Source: Nocardioides speluncae (GTDB taxonomy: Bacteria > Actinomycetota > Actinomycetes > Propionibacteriales > Nocardioidaceae). Taken from it: a stretch of DNA of 32,705 bases. Below the pieces are notes generated by a model. The model saw nothing but the letters and a program-made list of their open reading frames with translations, had not been told where the DNA came from and searched no databases. Within the stretch, counting starts at the first letter, position 1; every line of letters begins with the position of its first letter. The position numbers and the translations under genes are program-made. Below, piece after piece: positions 23,531 to 30,936 of the stretch. The DNA is taken from contig NZ_QEOO01000040.1 of assembly GCF_003121585.1 (NCBI RefSeq), positions 1 to 32,705 on the forward strand. The letters run 5' to 3'.

Positions 23531-23562
23531 GCGACCGGGCTCGTTCTGCCGAGCCCGGTCGC
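23531..23562 (+). terminator. Terminator after the second Rv0909-like gene
   Basis: GCGACCGGGCTCG, loop TTCTGC, CGAGCCCGGTCGC: a perfect 13-bp stem starting 12 bases after the stop. There is little U-run, as is common in high-GC actinobacteria. Confidence 0.75.
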
Positions 23563-23597
23563 TCCAGCTGTCGGCGCCTCCTCGTAGCCTCGTCGCC

Positions 23598-24050
23598 ATG
23601 AGCGAGCGGTTCACGGTGGTGCCGGCGTCCTACGTCTACTTGACCCGCGAGTCCGGTGGCGGCCGGGAGGTGCTGCTGCAGCTGCGCCACAACACCGGCT
23701 ACATGGACGACCACTGGGCGGCGGCTGCGGCCGGCCACGTCGAGCGCGGCGAGACGGCGTACGACGCCGCCCTGCGCGAGGCCGCCGAGGAGCTCGACGT
23801 GCGCGACGTCGACCTGCGGTTCGAGTTCACCATGCATCGCACGGCCCACGCCGCCCCGATCGACGAGCGGGTCGACTTCTTCTTCACCGCCAGCAGCTGG
23901 GCCGGCGAGCCCCGCGTCGTCGAGCCCGAGAAGTGCGCAGCGATCGAGTGGTTCCCGCTCGACCGGCTCCCCGACCCCGTCGTACCCCATGAACGGCATG
24001 CGCTGCAGTCGCTCGGTACGGCGGATTCGTACCTCACCTTCGGCTTCTGA
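23598..24050 (+). CDS. NUDIX hydrolase
   Basis: A 150-residue pyrophosphohydrolase fold. The NUDIX box is complete: GHVERGETAYDAALREAAEELDV at about residues 49-71, matching Gx5Ex7REUxEExGU with glutamates placed to bind Mg2+. It hydrolyses a nucleoside diphosphate linked to another moiety; the substrate cannot be told from sequence. The VYLTRE / VLLQLRHNTGYMDDHW segment before the box resembles the MutT/Ap4A-like group. ATG 23598. No close Shine-Dalgarno sequence is visible. A small acidic protein gene begins 14 bases after its stop and is probably co-transcribed. Confidence 0.9.
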   Translation: MSERFTVVPASYVYLTRESGGGREVLLQLRHNTGYMDDHWAAAAAGHVERGETAYDAALREAAEELDVRDVDLRFEFTMHRTAHAAPIDERVDFFFTASSWAGEPRVVEPEKCAAIEWFPLDRLPDPVVPHERHALQSLGTADSYLTFGF

Positions 24051-24064
24051 CCAGGAGGCACTCC

Positions 24065-24322
24065 GTGTCCGAGCAGCCCAGCGACGCACCCGAGCCCCAG
24101 ACCGAAGAACCGGAGAAGTACCCCGGCGGCGCAGATGCCATCGATGACTCGGGCAAGTACGGCGACACTCCCGGCGGCCCGACCACGCGCGACCTGGATC
24201 CCGACGACAACCCCGCGGTCGACGATTTGCTCCCCGACGAGATCGCCGCCCCGGATGACAAGCCGCAAGCCCCCGAGGAGACGTCCGGCGAGGGCGAGGT
24301 CGCCGACGAACCCCCTGCCTGA
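24065..24322 (+). CDS. Small acidic hypothetical protein
   Basis: An 85-residue protein, strongly acidic and proline-rich, without hydrophobic segments: EPQTEEPEKYPGGADAID near the start and DDLLPDEIAAPDD in the middle. It is probably disordered. The GTG start has AGGAGG 6 nt upstream, a strong site that supports translation. It follows the NUDIX gene by 14 bases and precedes another acidic small gene. Function unknown. Confidence 0.65.
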   Translation: MSEQPSDAPEPQTEEPEKYPGGADAIDDSGKYGDTPGGPTTRDLDPDDNPAVDDLLPDEIAAPDDKPQAPEETSGEGEVADEPPA

Positions 24323-24363
24323 GAGCACTGGCCTGGCGCCGGATGAAGGAGCACGATGAGTCC

Positions 24364-24576
24364 ATGAGCGGAAACGGACTCCCCTACGGCGCCGACCATT
24401 CCCTCGACGATCCCATCGACTCCGACGAGCTCGGCGAGCGCGGCAGCGCCGGCGAGTACGCCGCCGACGAGCGCTCCACGGTCTCTGACGAGACCGGTAC
24501 CCGCTACGACATCTCCGGCGAAACCGACACCACGCCGGAGGACGAGTCGATGTGGGAGGACGCCGAGGAGCTGTGA
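24364..24576 (+). CDS. Small acidic hypothetical protein
   Basis: About 70 residues, rich in Asp, Glu, Ser and Thr (LPYGADHSLDDPIDSDELGE, GEYAADERSTVSDETGT, ending MWEDAEEL). No domain is recognised. ATG 24364 follows AAGGAG by 12 bases; an ATG at 24343 would add seven residues (MKEHDES) but has no ribosome binding site. It follows the other acidic gene closely and ends right at a palindromic hairpin. Confidence 0.55.
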   Translation: MSGNGLPYGADHSLDDPIDSDELGERGSAGEYAADERSTVSDETGTRYDISGETDTTPEDESMWEDAEEL

Positions 24577-24625
24577 GCGCGGTGGATTGCAGTCACTACG
24601 CGACTGCGATCCACCGCGTAGCGCG
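24577..24625. repeat. Palindromic repeat downstream of the acidic gene
   Basis: GCGGTGGATTGCAGT and ACTGCGATCCACCGC form a near-perfect stem around CACTACGCG. It may end transcription of the small genes. A decayed relative lies at 25629-25671, so the pair brackets the DUF559-type gene. Confidence 0.75.
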
Positions 24626-24690
24626 AGCGCTATCCACAGGTCGCCGATCCGCGCTGGCGGACGGGCCCGTACCCACCCACGCTTTGGAGC

Positions 24691-25680
24691 ATGGGCACAA
24701 CGATCGACGCACTGCTCGCCGACCAGTCCGGGGTCGTCGGACGTCGGCAGCTCCTGGCTGCCGGGCACCGCGACCATGACATCCGGCGACGAGTACGACG
24801 CCGGGAGCTTGCCGTGGTGTACCCGGGCGTCTACGTCAACCACACCGGACCGCTGACCTGGCAGCAACGTGGGTGGGCGGCCGTCCTTGCGACCTGGCCT
24901 GCGGCCCTGTGCCACGACTCGGCTGTGCGGGCGGCTGACGGTCCTGGGCGTCGAGACCGCCGCGCGGATGATCCGATTCACGTCGCCGTCGACCGCCAAC
25001 GTAGCTGCGTCGCTCCTCGAGGCGTGGTGCTCCATCGGATCAGCGGGTTGGCAGCGAAGACGCTCTGGCACCTCGGGCCGCCACGGGTGCGGATCGAGGA
25101 GGCGATCGTCGACCTCGCGGCCGGAGCGGACAACGACTTCGAGGCCGTCGCTGTCGTGGCCAACGCCGTACAGTCGCGGCGGACCACCGCGCACCGTATT
25201 TTCCGCGCGTTGCAGGCCCGACCCCGGGTAAGCCGTCGCCCTTTCCTGGAAGGCGTTCTCCGCGACGTCGCCGCGGGCACCTGCTCAGTGCTCGAACACG
25301 CCTACCTCACCCGGATAGAGCGCCCGCACGGCCTGCCGCGAGCGCGGCGGCAATGGGCTGCGACGTCCGACGGCCCGATCTACCGCGACGTCGAATACGA
25401 GCCGTTCGGTCTGGTCGTTGAGCTGGACGGCCGCCTCTTTCACGACACAGCGACGGCACGTGACCGTGACCTCGACCGTGACCTCGACGCGGCGATCGAC
25501 CGGCGCCATACCGTGCGGCTCGGCTGGGGACAGGTGGTCGGGCGGCCGTGTGCGACGGCGCCTCGGATCGCCCGTCTCCTCAACGCGCGCGGCTGGGCCG
25601 GGCAGGCCCTGGCGTGCCCGGAGTGCGAGCGCGGTGGATCCCAGTCACCTGATGACCGCGATCAACCGCGCTTTGCGTGA
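24691..25680 (+). CDS. AbiEi-like / DUF559 nuclease-fold protein
   Basis: A 329-residue protein of a widespread actinobacterial group. The N-terminus (ALLADQSGVVGRRQLLAAG, then RELAVVYPGVYV) is the winged-helix domain of AbiEi-type antitoxins. The C-terminal region at about 230-305 (YRDVEYEPFGLVVELDG, RDLDRDLDAAIDRR) resembles DUF559, a PD-(D/E)xK-like nuclease fold related to Vsr, with Glu and Asp in VVELDG as candidate catalytic residues. No AbiEii-type toxin is adjacent. The function of this fusion group is unknown to me. The last dozen residues (GSQSPDDRDQPRFA) are encoded by a palindromic repeat. ATG 24691; stop only 3 bases from the convergent miaB stop. Confidence 0.75.
   Translation: MGTTIDALLADQSGVVGRRQLLAAGHRDHDIRRRVRRRELAVVYPGVYVNHTGPLTWQQRGWAAVLATWPAALCHDSAVRAADGPGRRDRRADDPIHVAVDRQRSCVAPRGVVLHRISGLAAKTLWHLGPPRVRIEEAIVDLAAGADNDFEAVAVVANAVQSRRTTAHRIFRALQARPRVSRRPFLEGVLRDVAAGTCSVLEHAYLTRIERPHGLPRARRQWAATSDGPIYRDVEYEPFGLVVELDGRLFHDTATARDRDLDRDLDAAIDRRHTVRLGWGQVVGRPCATAPRIARLLNARGWAGQALACPECERGGSQSPDDRDQPRFA
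25629..25671. repeat. Second, decayed copy of the palindrome, within the DUF559-type gene end
   Basis: GCGCGGTGGATCCCAGTCA, loop CCTGA, TGACCGCGATCAACCGCGC: an imperfect stem closely related to 24577-24625. It lies in frame and encodes the protein's C-terminus. Confidence 0.7.
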
Positions 25681-25683
25681 AGG

Positions 25684-27192
25684 TCAGCCGCAGGGCGTGC
25701 TGACCGGGGCCAAGGCCGGCGGGGCGCCTACTGTCGGCATGCCGAGGCCGACGCCCTTGGCGACCGGCGTCGCGGTACGCGCCTCCCAGGCGTCGCCAGC
25801 CCGGGTGCGGCGTACCGACAGCACCTGGCCGTCGGCCACGAGGTGGTGCGGGGCGGCGTAGGTGATCTCGGTCGTGACCACGTCGCCGGGCCGGGGGTTT
25901 CGGGACGGTTGCTGCGCAACCTCCTCAACCGGCGAGGAAAGCGCGAAGTGGACCAGGCGGTTGTCGGGGCCGCGGCCGGAGAGGCGGTGGGTGGCGGCGT
26001 CCTTGCGGCCTTCGCCCTCGGCCACCATCAGGTCGACCTGGCGGCCGACCAGCGCCCTGTTCTCGGCCCAGGAGATCTCGTTGACGACCTCGACCAGCCG
26101 CTCGTAGCGGTCGCGTACGACGTCGGCCGGGACCTGGTCATCGAGGACGGCCGCCGGCGTACCGGGGCGCTTGGAGTACTGGAAGGTGAAGGCGCCGGAG
26201 AACCGCGCCGCCCGGACCACGTCCAGCGTCGCCTGGAAGTCCGCCTCGGTCTCGCCGGGGAAGCCGACGATGATGTCGGTGGTGATCGCGGCATCCGGGA
26301 TCGCGGCCCGCACCCGGTCGATGATCCCCAGGAACTTGGCCTGCCGGTAGGACCGCCGCATGTTCTTGAGTACGACGTCGGAGCCGGACTGCAGTGGCAT
26401 GTGCAGCGACGGCATCACGTTGGGAGTCTCGGCCATCGCGGCAATCACGTCGTCGGTGAACTCGGCCGGGTGCGGGGAGGTGAAGCGCACCCGCTCCAGC
26501 CCCTCGATCTCGCCACACGCCCGCAGCAGCTTCGAGAACGCCTGCCGGTCGCCGAACTCCACGCCGTACGAGTTGACGTTCTGACCGAGCAGGGTCACCT
26601 CCATCACGCCCTCGGCGACCAGGGCCCGGATCTCGGCGAGGATGTCGCCAGGACGGCGGTCCTTCTCCTTGCCGCGCAGCGACGGGACGATGCAGAACGT
26701 GCAGGTGTTGTTGCAGCCGACCGAGATCGACACCCACGCGGCGTACGCCGACTCGCGCTTGGTCGGCAGCGTCGACGGGAAGACCTCGAGCGACTCGAGG
26801 ATCTCCACCTGCGCCTCGTCGGCGACCCGCGCCCGCTCCAGCAGGGCCGGCAGCGAGCCGATGTTGTGGGTGCCGAAGACGACGTCGACCCAGGGCGCCT
26901 TCTTGGTGATCGTCGCGCGGTCCTTCTGCGCCAGGCAGCCACCGACCGCGATCTGCATTCCCGGCTTCTTGGCCTTCACCGGCGCGAGGTGGCCGAGGTT
27001 GCCGTAGAGCTTGTTGTCGGCGTTCTCGCGCACGGCGCAGGTGTTGAAGACGACGACGTCGGCCTGCTCCCCCTCGGGCGCGGCCAGATAGCCCGCATCC
27101 TCCAGCAGGCCGGTGAGCCGCTCGGAGTCGTGGACGTTCATCTGGCACCCGTAGGTGCGGACTTCATAGGTGCGCGACACAGCATCATTCAT
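25684..27192 (-). CDS. miaB: tRNA-2-methylthio-N6-dimethylallyladenosine synthase
   Basis: A 502-residue radical-SAM methylthiotransferase that adds the 2-methylthio group to i6A37 in tRNA. The N-terminal MTTase domain holds three cluster cysteines: Cys16 in YGCQMN, Cys52 in NTCAVRE and Cys86 in GGCLAQ. The radical SAM cluster is CNNTCTFC (160, 164, 167). The C-terminal TRAM domain continues through RPGDVVTTEITYAAPHHLVADG. Residues ~421-433 (VEEVAQQPSRNP) between VHFA and RPGD come from the palindromic element in the orientation opposite to that in dinG and ggt. A low-complexity tail follows TRAM. ATG 27192 gives the usual N-terminus; no strong ribosome binding site. Confidence 0.95.
   Translation of the reverse strand: MNDAVSRTYEVRTYGCQMNVHDSERLTGLLEDAGYLAAPEGEQADVVVFNTCAVRENADNKLYGNLGHLAPVKAKKPGMQIAVGGCLAQKDRATITKKAPWVDVVFGTHNIGSLPALLERARVADEAQVEILESLEVFPSTLPTKRESAYAAWVSISVGCNNTCTFCIVPSLRGKEKDRRPGDILAEIRALVAEGVMEVTLLGQNVNSYGVEFGDRQAFSKLLRACGEIEGLERVRFTSPHPAEFTDDVIAAMAETPNVMPSLHMPLQSGSDVVLKNMRRSYRQAKFLGIIDRVRAAIPDAAITTDIIVGFPGETEADFQATLDVVRAARFSGAFTFQYSKRPGTPAAVLDDQVPADVVRDRYERLVEVVNEISWAENRALVGRQVDLMVAEGEGRKDAATHRLSGRGPDNRLVHFALSSPVEEVAQQPSRNPRPGDVVTTEITYAAPHHLVADGQVLSVRRTRAGDAWEARTATPVAKGVGLGMPTVGAPPALAPVSTPCG
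25896..25930 (+). repeat. Palindromic element copy 5, in frame inside miaB
   Basis: Plus-strand GGTTTCGGGACGG, core GTTGCTGCGCAAC, CTCCTCAACC. miaB is on the minus strand, so the element is read from its other side here, giving VEEVAQQPSRN. Confidence 0.9.
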
Positions 27193-27247
27193 GGCAAGAA
27201 AAGGGTACGGCGCTCGCCGCCGCCGTTCGAATTCTCGTCAGGCCGGC

Positions 27248-28186
27248 TCAGGCGATGCCGGCGTGCGGGCCGGTGCCGAACAGCTCGTACCGCAGCGGGT
27301 CGTCGCTGCCGGCGTACCGGGAGAAGAAGTCGTCCGGCTCGCGGTGCTCCAGGTCGAAGAGGGCCCGCTCGCCGTGGCTGGCGACCACCGCCTCCGCGGC
27401 GTGCACCCCGATCACGCCGACGAGCGGCAACTGCGGGTCCTTGAGCAGCCGGGCCGCCTCCGCGCTGGTCGCGCGCAGGTTCGAGCCGTCGAGGCCGGCC
27501 AGCAGACGGCCGCAGGTCGCCAGCGCCCGGGACACCGTGTCGGCGTCGTCGATCAGCCGGGCGTACGGGAAGTAGTGGAACTCGATCCCCTCGGCGCGGA
27601 GCGCGCGGAGCTGACGAAGGATCACGTAGTGGGCCAGGCCCTCGTTGCGGATCTGCAGCATCAGCGCGGTGCGGAACCGCTCCGGCGAGCTCGGATCGGT
27701 CTCGGCCTGGACGCTCGCCGGCGTCTGCAGGGCGTGGGTCAGCTCGCGGTAGTAGGTGTAGGAGAGGTAGAGCAGCATCTCGCGGCGGTCCGCGCCGGCG
27801 TACAGACCGAGCAGCTGGCCGCCGTCCGGCGTCCGGTAGCTCGTGGTCAGCCCCGGCACCGGGTGGACCGCGATCGAGATCTCCCTGGGCTTGGTGACCG
27901 TCGGGAGGTACGGCGAGAGCAGGCTGCTCGACTCGGTCAGCCGCTCGGTGAGGTAGTCCATCTTGGCCACCTGGTCGGCCCATACCTCGGACGAGCGGAG
28001 CCCGGCCAGCGCGAAGTAGTCGCCGGGATGGCGGGACAGGAACTGCCCCTCGGCGCCGAACTCCGGGTGGTCGGCCACGACGGCGGCGATCCGCTCGGCC
28101 GCGTCCCGGTCGTCACTGGTCGCGGCCAGCGCGGCGCGCAGGTCACGAAAGATGGCGTCATGCAGGCTCACATGCAGATCGAGCAT
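27248..28186 (-). CDS. Hypothetical protein with a degenerate zincin-like motif
   Basis: A 312-residue, mostly helical protein without signal peptide or membrane segment; I do not recognise the family with certainty. Two segments recall gluzincin peptidase-like families such as the DUF5700/DUF2268 type: YYRELTHALQ at 145-154 and IRNEGLAHYVILR at 179-191. These would be HExxH and the downstream Glu ligand, but the first His is Arg147, so zinc binding as in active enzymes is unlikely. ATG 28186 is strongly supported by AGGAGG 4 nt upstream. It is divergent from gluA and 55 bases before miaB on the same strand, with which it may be co-transcribed. Confidence 0.7.
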   Translation of the reverse strand: MLDLHVSLHDAIFRDLRAALAATSDDRDAAERIAAVVADHPEFGAEGQFLSRHPGDYFALAGLRSSEVWADQVAKMDYLTERLTESSSLLSPYLPTVTKPREISIAVHPVPGLTTSYRTPDGGQLLGLYAGADRREMLLYLSYTYYRELTHALQTPASVQAETDPSSPERFRTALMLQIRNEGLAHYVILRQLRALRAEGIEFHYFPYARLIDDADTVSRALATCGRLLAGLDGSNLRATSAEAARLLKDPQLPLVGVIGVHAAEAVVASHGERALFDLEHREPDDFFSRYAGSDDPLRYELFGTGPHAGIA

Positions 28187-28293
28187 CCGGCCTCCTGAGT
28201 CCCAGTCTCAGCAGTACGCCGCGGGTGGCGGCCACGGCGGCCGGGCCTGGGCTACTGGCGACTTCTCCCTAGAACGAACCAGGTCAGACCCGA

Positions 28294-28360
28294 CATCTGG
28301 CAGCGTAGCGGTCATCCGGCGGCCTCGCCCCCCTGGGTGTGCAAATGGCAATGCCAGATG
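28294..28360. promoter_or_regulatory. Spaced inverted pair in the gluA upstream region
   Basis: CATCTGGC (28294-28301) and GCCAGATG (28353-28360) are exact reverse complements 51 bases apart in the 263-bp divergent gap. TGGCAATGCCA (28347-28357), nearly palindromic, overlaps the second. These could be regulator sites for the importer genes or the divergent gene. The rest of the gap shows nothing firm. Confidence 0.3.
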
Positions 28361-28436
28361 AGACGCGAACGTTACGGTTACATAGATAAAGCGGACGCGC
28401 GCCCCCAGTTCGTGGCCGAGGTCACGCATTTACGAG

Positions 28437-28442
28437 TACGTT
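28437..28442 (+). promoter_or_regulatory. Possible -10 element for a leaderless gluA transcript
   Basis: TACGTT fits the actinobacterial TANNNT -10 pattern and ends 7 bases before the gluA ATG, which also lacks any Shine-Dalgarno sequence. That geometry predicts transcription starting at or next to the A of the start codon. No good -35 is visible. Confidence 0.3.
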
Positions 28443-28449
28443 TCCCCCC

Positions 28450-29226
28450 ATGACTGCGCTGGAGAAGCAGCCCGAGGCCCCGGCAGCTGGCGAACCGCTC
28501 GTCGTACTCGACGGTGTGAACAAGTGGTTCGGCAAGCTGCACGTACTGCAGGACATCAACATCTCGATCAAGCGCGGCGAGGTCGTCGTGGTGATCGGGC
28601 CGTCGGGGTCCGGCAAGTCGACGCTGTGCCGGGCGATCAACCGGCTGGAGACGATCGACCAGGGCTCCATCGCCCTGGACGGCGACCCGCTGCCCCAAGA
28701 GGGCAAGGCGCTGGCGGCGCTGCGCGCCGACGTCGGCATGGTGTTCCAGAGCTTCAACCTGTTCGCCCACAAGACGATCCTCGAGAACGTCACGCTCGGG
28801 CCGATCAAGGTGCGCAAGAAGCCGAAGGCCGAGGCTGAGGCGAAGGCGCGTGAGCTGCTGGACCGGGTGGGGGTCGGCGTACAGGCCGAGAAGTACCCCG
28901 CCCAGCTGTCGGGCGGTCAGCAGCAGCGGGTCGCGATCGCCCGCGCGCTGGCGATGGAGCCCAAGGTGATGCTCTTCGACGAGCCGACCTCCGCGCTCGA
29001 CCCAGAGATGATCAAGGAAGTCCTCGACGTCATGGTCAGCCTCGCCAAAGGCGGGATGACGATGATCGTGGTGACCCACGAGATGGGCTTCGCCCGTACG
29101 GCGGCCGACCGGGTGATCTTCATGTCCGACGGCGCCATCGTGGAGGAGAACACCCCGCACGAGTTCTTCACCAACCCCCAGTCCGCCCGCGCCAAGGACT
29201 TCCTCGGCAAGATCCTCAAGCACTGA
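28450..29226 (+). CDS. gluA: Glutamate ABC transporter, ATP-binding protein
   Basis: A 258-residue ATPase that powers the importer formed with the next three products. Walker A GPSGSGKST is at 50-58, Q-loop VFQSFNLF near 98-105, signature LSGGQQQR 153-160, and Walker B VMLFDEP 173-179. The D-loop is SALD and the H-switch VVTHEMGFA. The profile is that of polar amino acid (PAAT) ATPases such as GluA and GlnQ. An N-terminal extension of about 15 residues precedes the first strand. The upstream sequence is pyrimidine-rich (TTTCCCCCC) with no ribosome binding site, hinting at leaderless translation. First gene of gluABCD. Confidence 0.93.
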   Translation: MTALEKQPEAPAAGEPLVVLDGVNKWFGKLHVLQDINISIKRGEVVVVIGPSGSGKSTLCRAINRLETIDQGSIALDGDPLPQEGKALAALRADVGMVFQSFNLFAHKTILENVTLGPIKVRKKPKAEAEAKARELLDRVGVGVQAEKYPAQLSGGQQQRVAIARALAMEPKVMLFDEPTSALDPEMIKEVLDVMVSLAKGGMTMIVVTHEMGFARTAADRVIFMSDGAIVEENTPHEFFTNPQSARAKDFLGKILKH

Positions 29227-29248
29227 CCGACCACAACCACATACGGGG

Positions 29249-29264
29249 GCCGGGGACACCCGGC
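29249..29264 (+). other. Short hairpin between gluA and gluB
   Basis: GCCGGG-GACA-CCCGGC, perfect 6-bp stem, ahead of the gluB ribosome binding site (AAGGAG). It may protect or punctuate the operon mRNA. Confidence 0.4.
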
Positions 29265-29283
29265 TCGGAACAAGGAGACAGCA

Positions 29284-30180
29284 ATGCGACTCATCCGCAC
29301 CAAGGCGGCATTCGCCGCCGCAGCCCTCGCCTTCTCTCTCGCCGCCTGCGGTGAGGCCGGCAACGACGACGAGGGCAAGGATCTCGAGGGCAAGGAGGAC
29401 GCCGCCGCGTCGTTCGAGGACGGCACCCGCATGAAGGAGCTCGCCGAGGCAGGGTCGGTAACGATCGGTCACAAGACCGATCAGCCCGGCGTCGGCTTCC
29501 TGGCCGCGGGCGATGACGCACCGACCGGCTTCGACATCGAGATCGCCAAGATCCTTGCCGCCGAGCTCGGTATCGACTCTGCGGACATCAAGTGGGTCGA
29601 GACCATCTCCGACAACCGCGAGCCCTTCCTCAAGGAGGGCGAGAACGGCAAGGTCGACCTGGTGCTGGCGTCGTACTCCATCACCGACGAGCGTCGCGCC
29701 GAGGTCGGCCAGGCGGGCCCATACATGGAGACCGGCCAGCAGCTGCTGGTGAAATCGGACAGCGACATCGACGACGTCGCCGACGTCAAGGGCAAGGAGG
29801 TCTGCTCGGTCACCGGCTCGACCTCGCTGGAGCAGATCGAGGCACAGGGCGCCAAGCCGGTCGGCTTCGAGGCCTACTCCGACTGCGTGGAGAAGGTGCT
29901 GGACGGCACCGTCGAGGCGATGACGACCGACGGCACCATCCTGATGGGGTACGCCGCACAGAACGAAGGCGAGCTGAAGGTCGTCGGCGAGGAGTTCTCC
30001 GAGGAGCGGATCGGCGTCGGCTACAGCCTGAACAACCCGGAGATGTGCCAGTTCATCAACGACACCCTGGAGAAGGCGTTCGAGGACGGCTCGTGGGAGG
30101 AAGCCTTCACGTCGACGCTCGGCAAGTCCGGCGTCGAGACGCCGGAGCCGCCGGCCGTCGACGAGTGCCCGGCAGCCTGA
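29284..30180 (+). CDS. gluB: Glutamate-binding lipoprotein of the ABC importer
   Basis: A 298-residue substrate-binding protein. The signal peptide ends in a lipobox, LAAC, with lipidated Cys22, anchoring it outside the membrane. The mature part has the bacterial extracellular solute-binding family 3 layout: VTIGHKTDQPGVGF, GFDIEIAKILAAELG, LVLASYSITDERRAEV and GKEVCSVTGSTSLEQI. These segments surround the amino acid in the family. Two cysteines (CSVTG and YSDC) may form a disulfide. Start ATG 29284 has AAGGAG 6 nt upstream. Glutamate as the ligand is inferred from similarity to GluB of Corynebacterium glutamicum and from the operon. Confidence 0.93.
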   Translation: MRLIRTKAAFAAAALAFSLAACGEAGNDDEGKDLEGKEDAAASFEDGTRMKELAEAGSVTIGHKTDQPGVGFLAAGDDAPTGFDIEIAKILAAELGIDSADIKWVETISDNREPFLKEGENGKVDLVLASYSITDERRAEVGQAGPYMETGQQLLVKSDSDIDDVADVKGKEVCSVTGSTSLEQIEAQGAKPVGFEAYSDCVEKVLDGTVEAMTTDGTILMGYAAQNEGELKVVGEEFSEERIGVGYSLNNPEMCQFINDTLEKAFEDGSWEEAFTSTLGKSGVETPEPPAVDECPAA

Positions 30181-30194
30181 CCTGACCAGCCCCT

Positions 30195-30228
30195 GATCGG
30201 GGCGGCTCGCCCGAGAGCCGCCCCGATC
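30195..30228 (+). other. Perfect hairpin between gluB and gluC
   Basis: GATCGGGGCGGCTC, loop GCCCGA, GAGCCGCCCCGATC: a perfect 14-bp, very stable stem 14 bases after the gluB stop, with no U-run. Its place between the binding-protein and permease genes suggests a partial terminator or a 3' stabiliser giving excess GluB over permeases. Confidence 0.75.
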
Positions 30229-30252
30229 TCACCTGCGAAAGCGAGTCCTCGC

Positions 30253-30936
30253 GTGGAAGCGGTCCTGGACAACATCGGCCTAGTCGGCTGGGCGTTCGCC
30301 CACACCGTCTTGCTGTTCCTCTTCTCAGGCGTGCTGTCGCTGCTCCTCGGGACATTCCTCGTGGCGCTGCGCGTCGGTCCCGTCGTCGTGTTGCAACGCG
30401 CGGCCGCGACCTACGTCACGGTTGTGCGTAACACGCCGCTGCTGATCATCTTGATGTTCTTCCAGTTCGCCGCACCCAAGCTCGGGGTCACCTTCAACTT
30501 CATCGACGTCCAGTGGGGAGAGGTGAGCATGACGTCCTTCTTCGGGGCGGCGGTCGTCTCTTTGAGCCTCTACACCTCGACCTTCGTCTGCGAGGCACTC
30601 CGCTCCGGGGTGAACTCCGTGCCACTCGGCCAGGCCGAGGCAGCAAGGGCGATCGGACTGTCATTCGGCGGCGTGATGTCGCAGGTCGTGCTGCCGCAGG
30701 CGTACCGCGCGTCGGTGCCACCGCTTGCCAGCGTGCAGATCGCGCTGCTGAAGAACACCACCGTCGCCGGTGTGTTCGGCGTGATGGAGGCGCTGGCCCG
30801 GATGCGCATCCTCACCAATAACTTCACGGGCCAGAAAATTGGGATCTTCCTCGCGTTCGCCATCGTCTTCGTGGTGCTCGTCGAGGTCTTGTCCTTCCTG
30901 GCAAGCCGGCTCGAACGACGTTGGAGGATCGCCTGA
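30253..30936 (+). CDS. gluC: Glutamate ABC transporter permease
   Basis: A 227-residue inner-membrane permease with about five transmembrane helices. The HisM/GlnP-type conserved loop EAARAIGLSFGGVMSQVVLPQA, which docks on the ATPase, is at about residues 132-153. It pairs with GluD to form the channel. The start is GTG 30253. Its stop overlaps the gluD start by one base (TGATG), indicating translational coupling. Separated from gluB by 72 bases holding a stable hairpin. Confidence 0.92.
   Translation: MEAVLDNIGLVGWAFAHTVLLFLFSGVLSLLLGTFLVALRVGPVVVLQRAAATYVTVVRNTPLLIILMFFQFAAPKLGVTFNFIDVQWGEVSMTSFFGAAVVSLSLYTSTFVCEALRSGVNSVPLGQAEAARAIGLSFGGVMSQVVLPQAYRASVPPLASVQIALLKNTTVAGVFGVMEALARMRILTNNFTGQKIGIFLAFAIVFVVLVEVLSFLASRLERRWRIA

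Noticed and set aside
24691..25680. A complete AbiE toxin-antitoxin system
   Set aside because: Only the AbiEi-like domain is present, fused to a nuclease-like domain; no nucleotidyltransferase toxin gene lies beside it.
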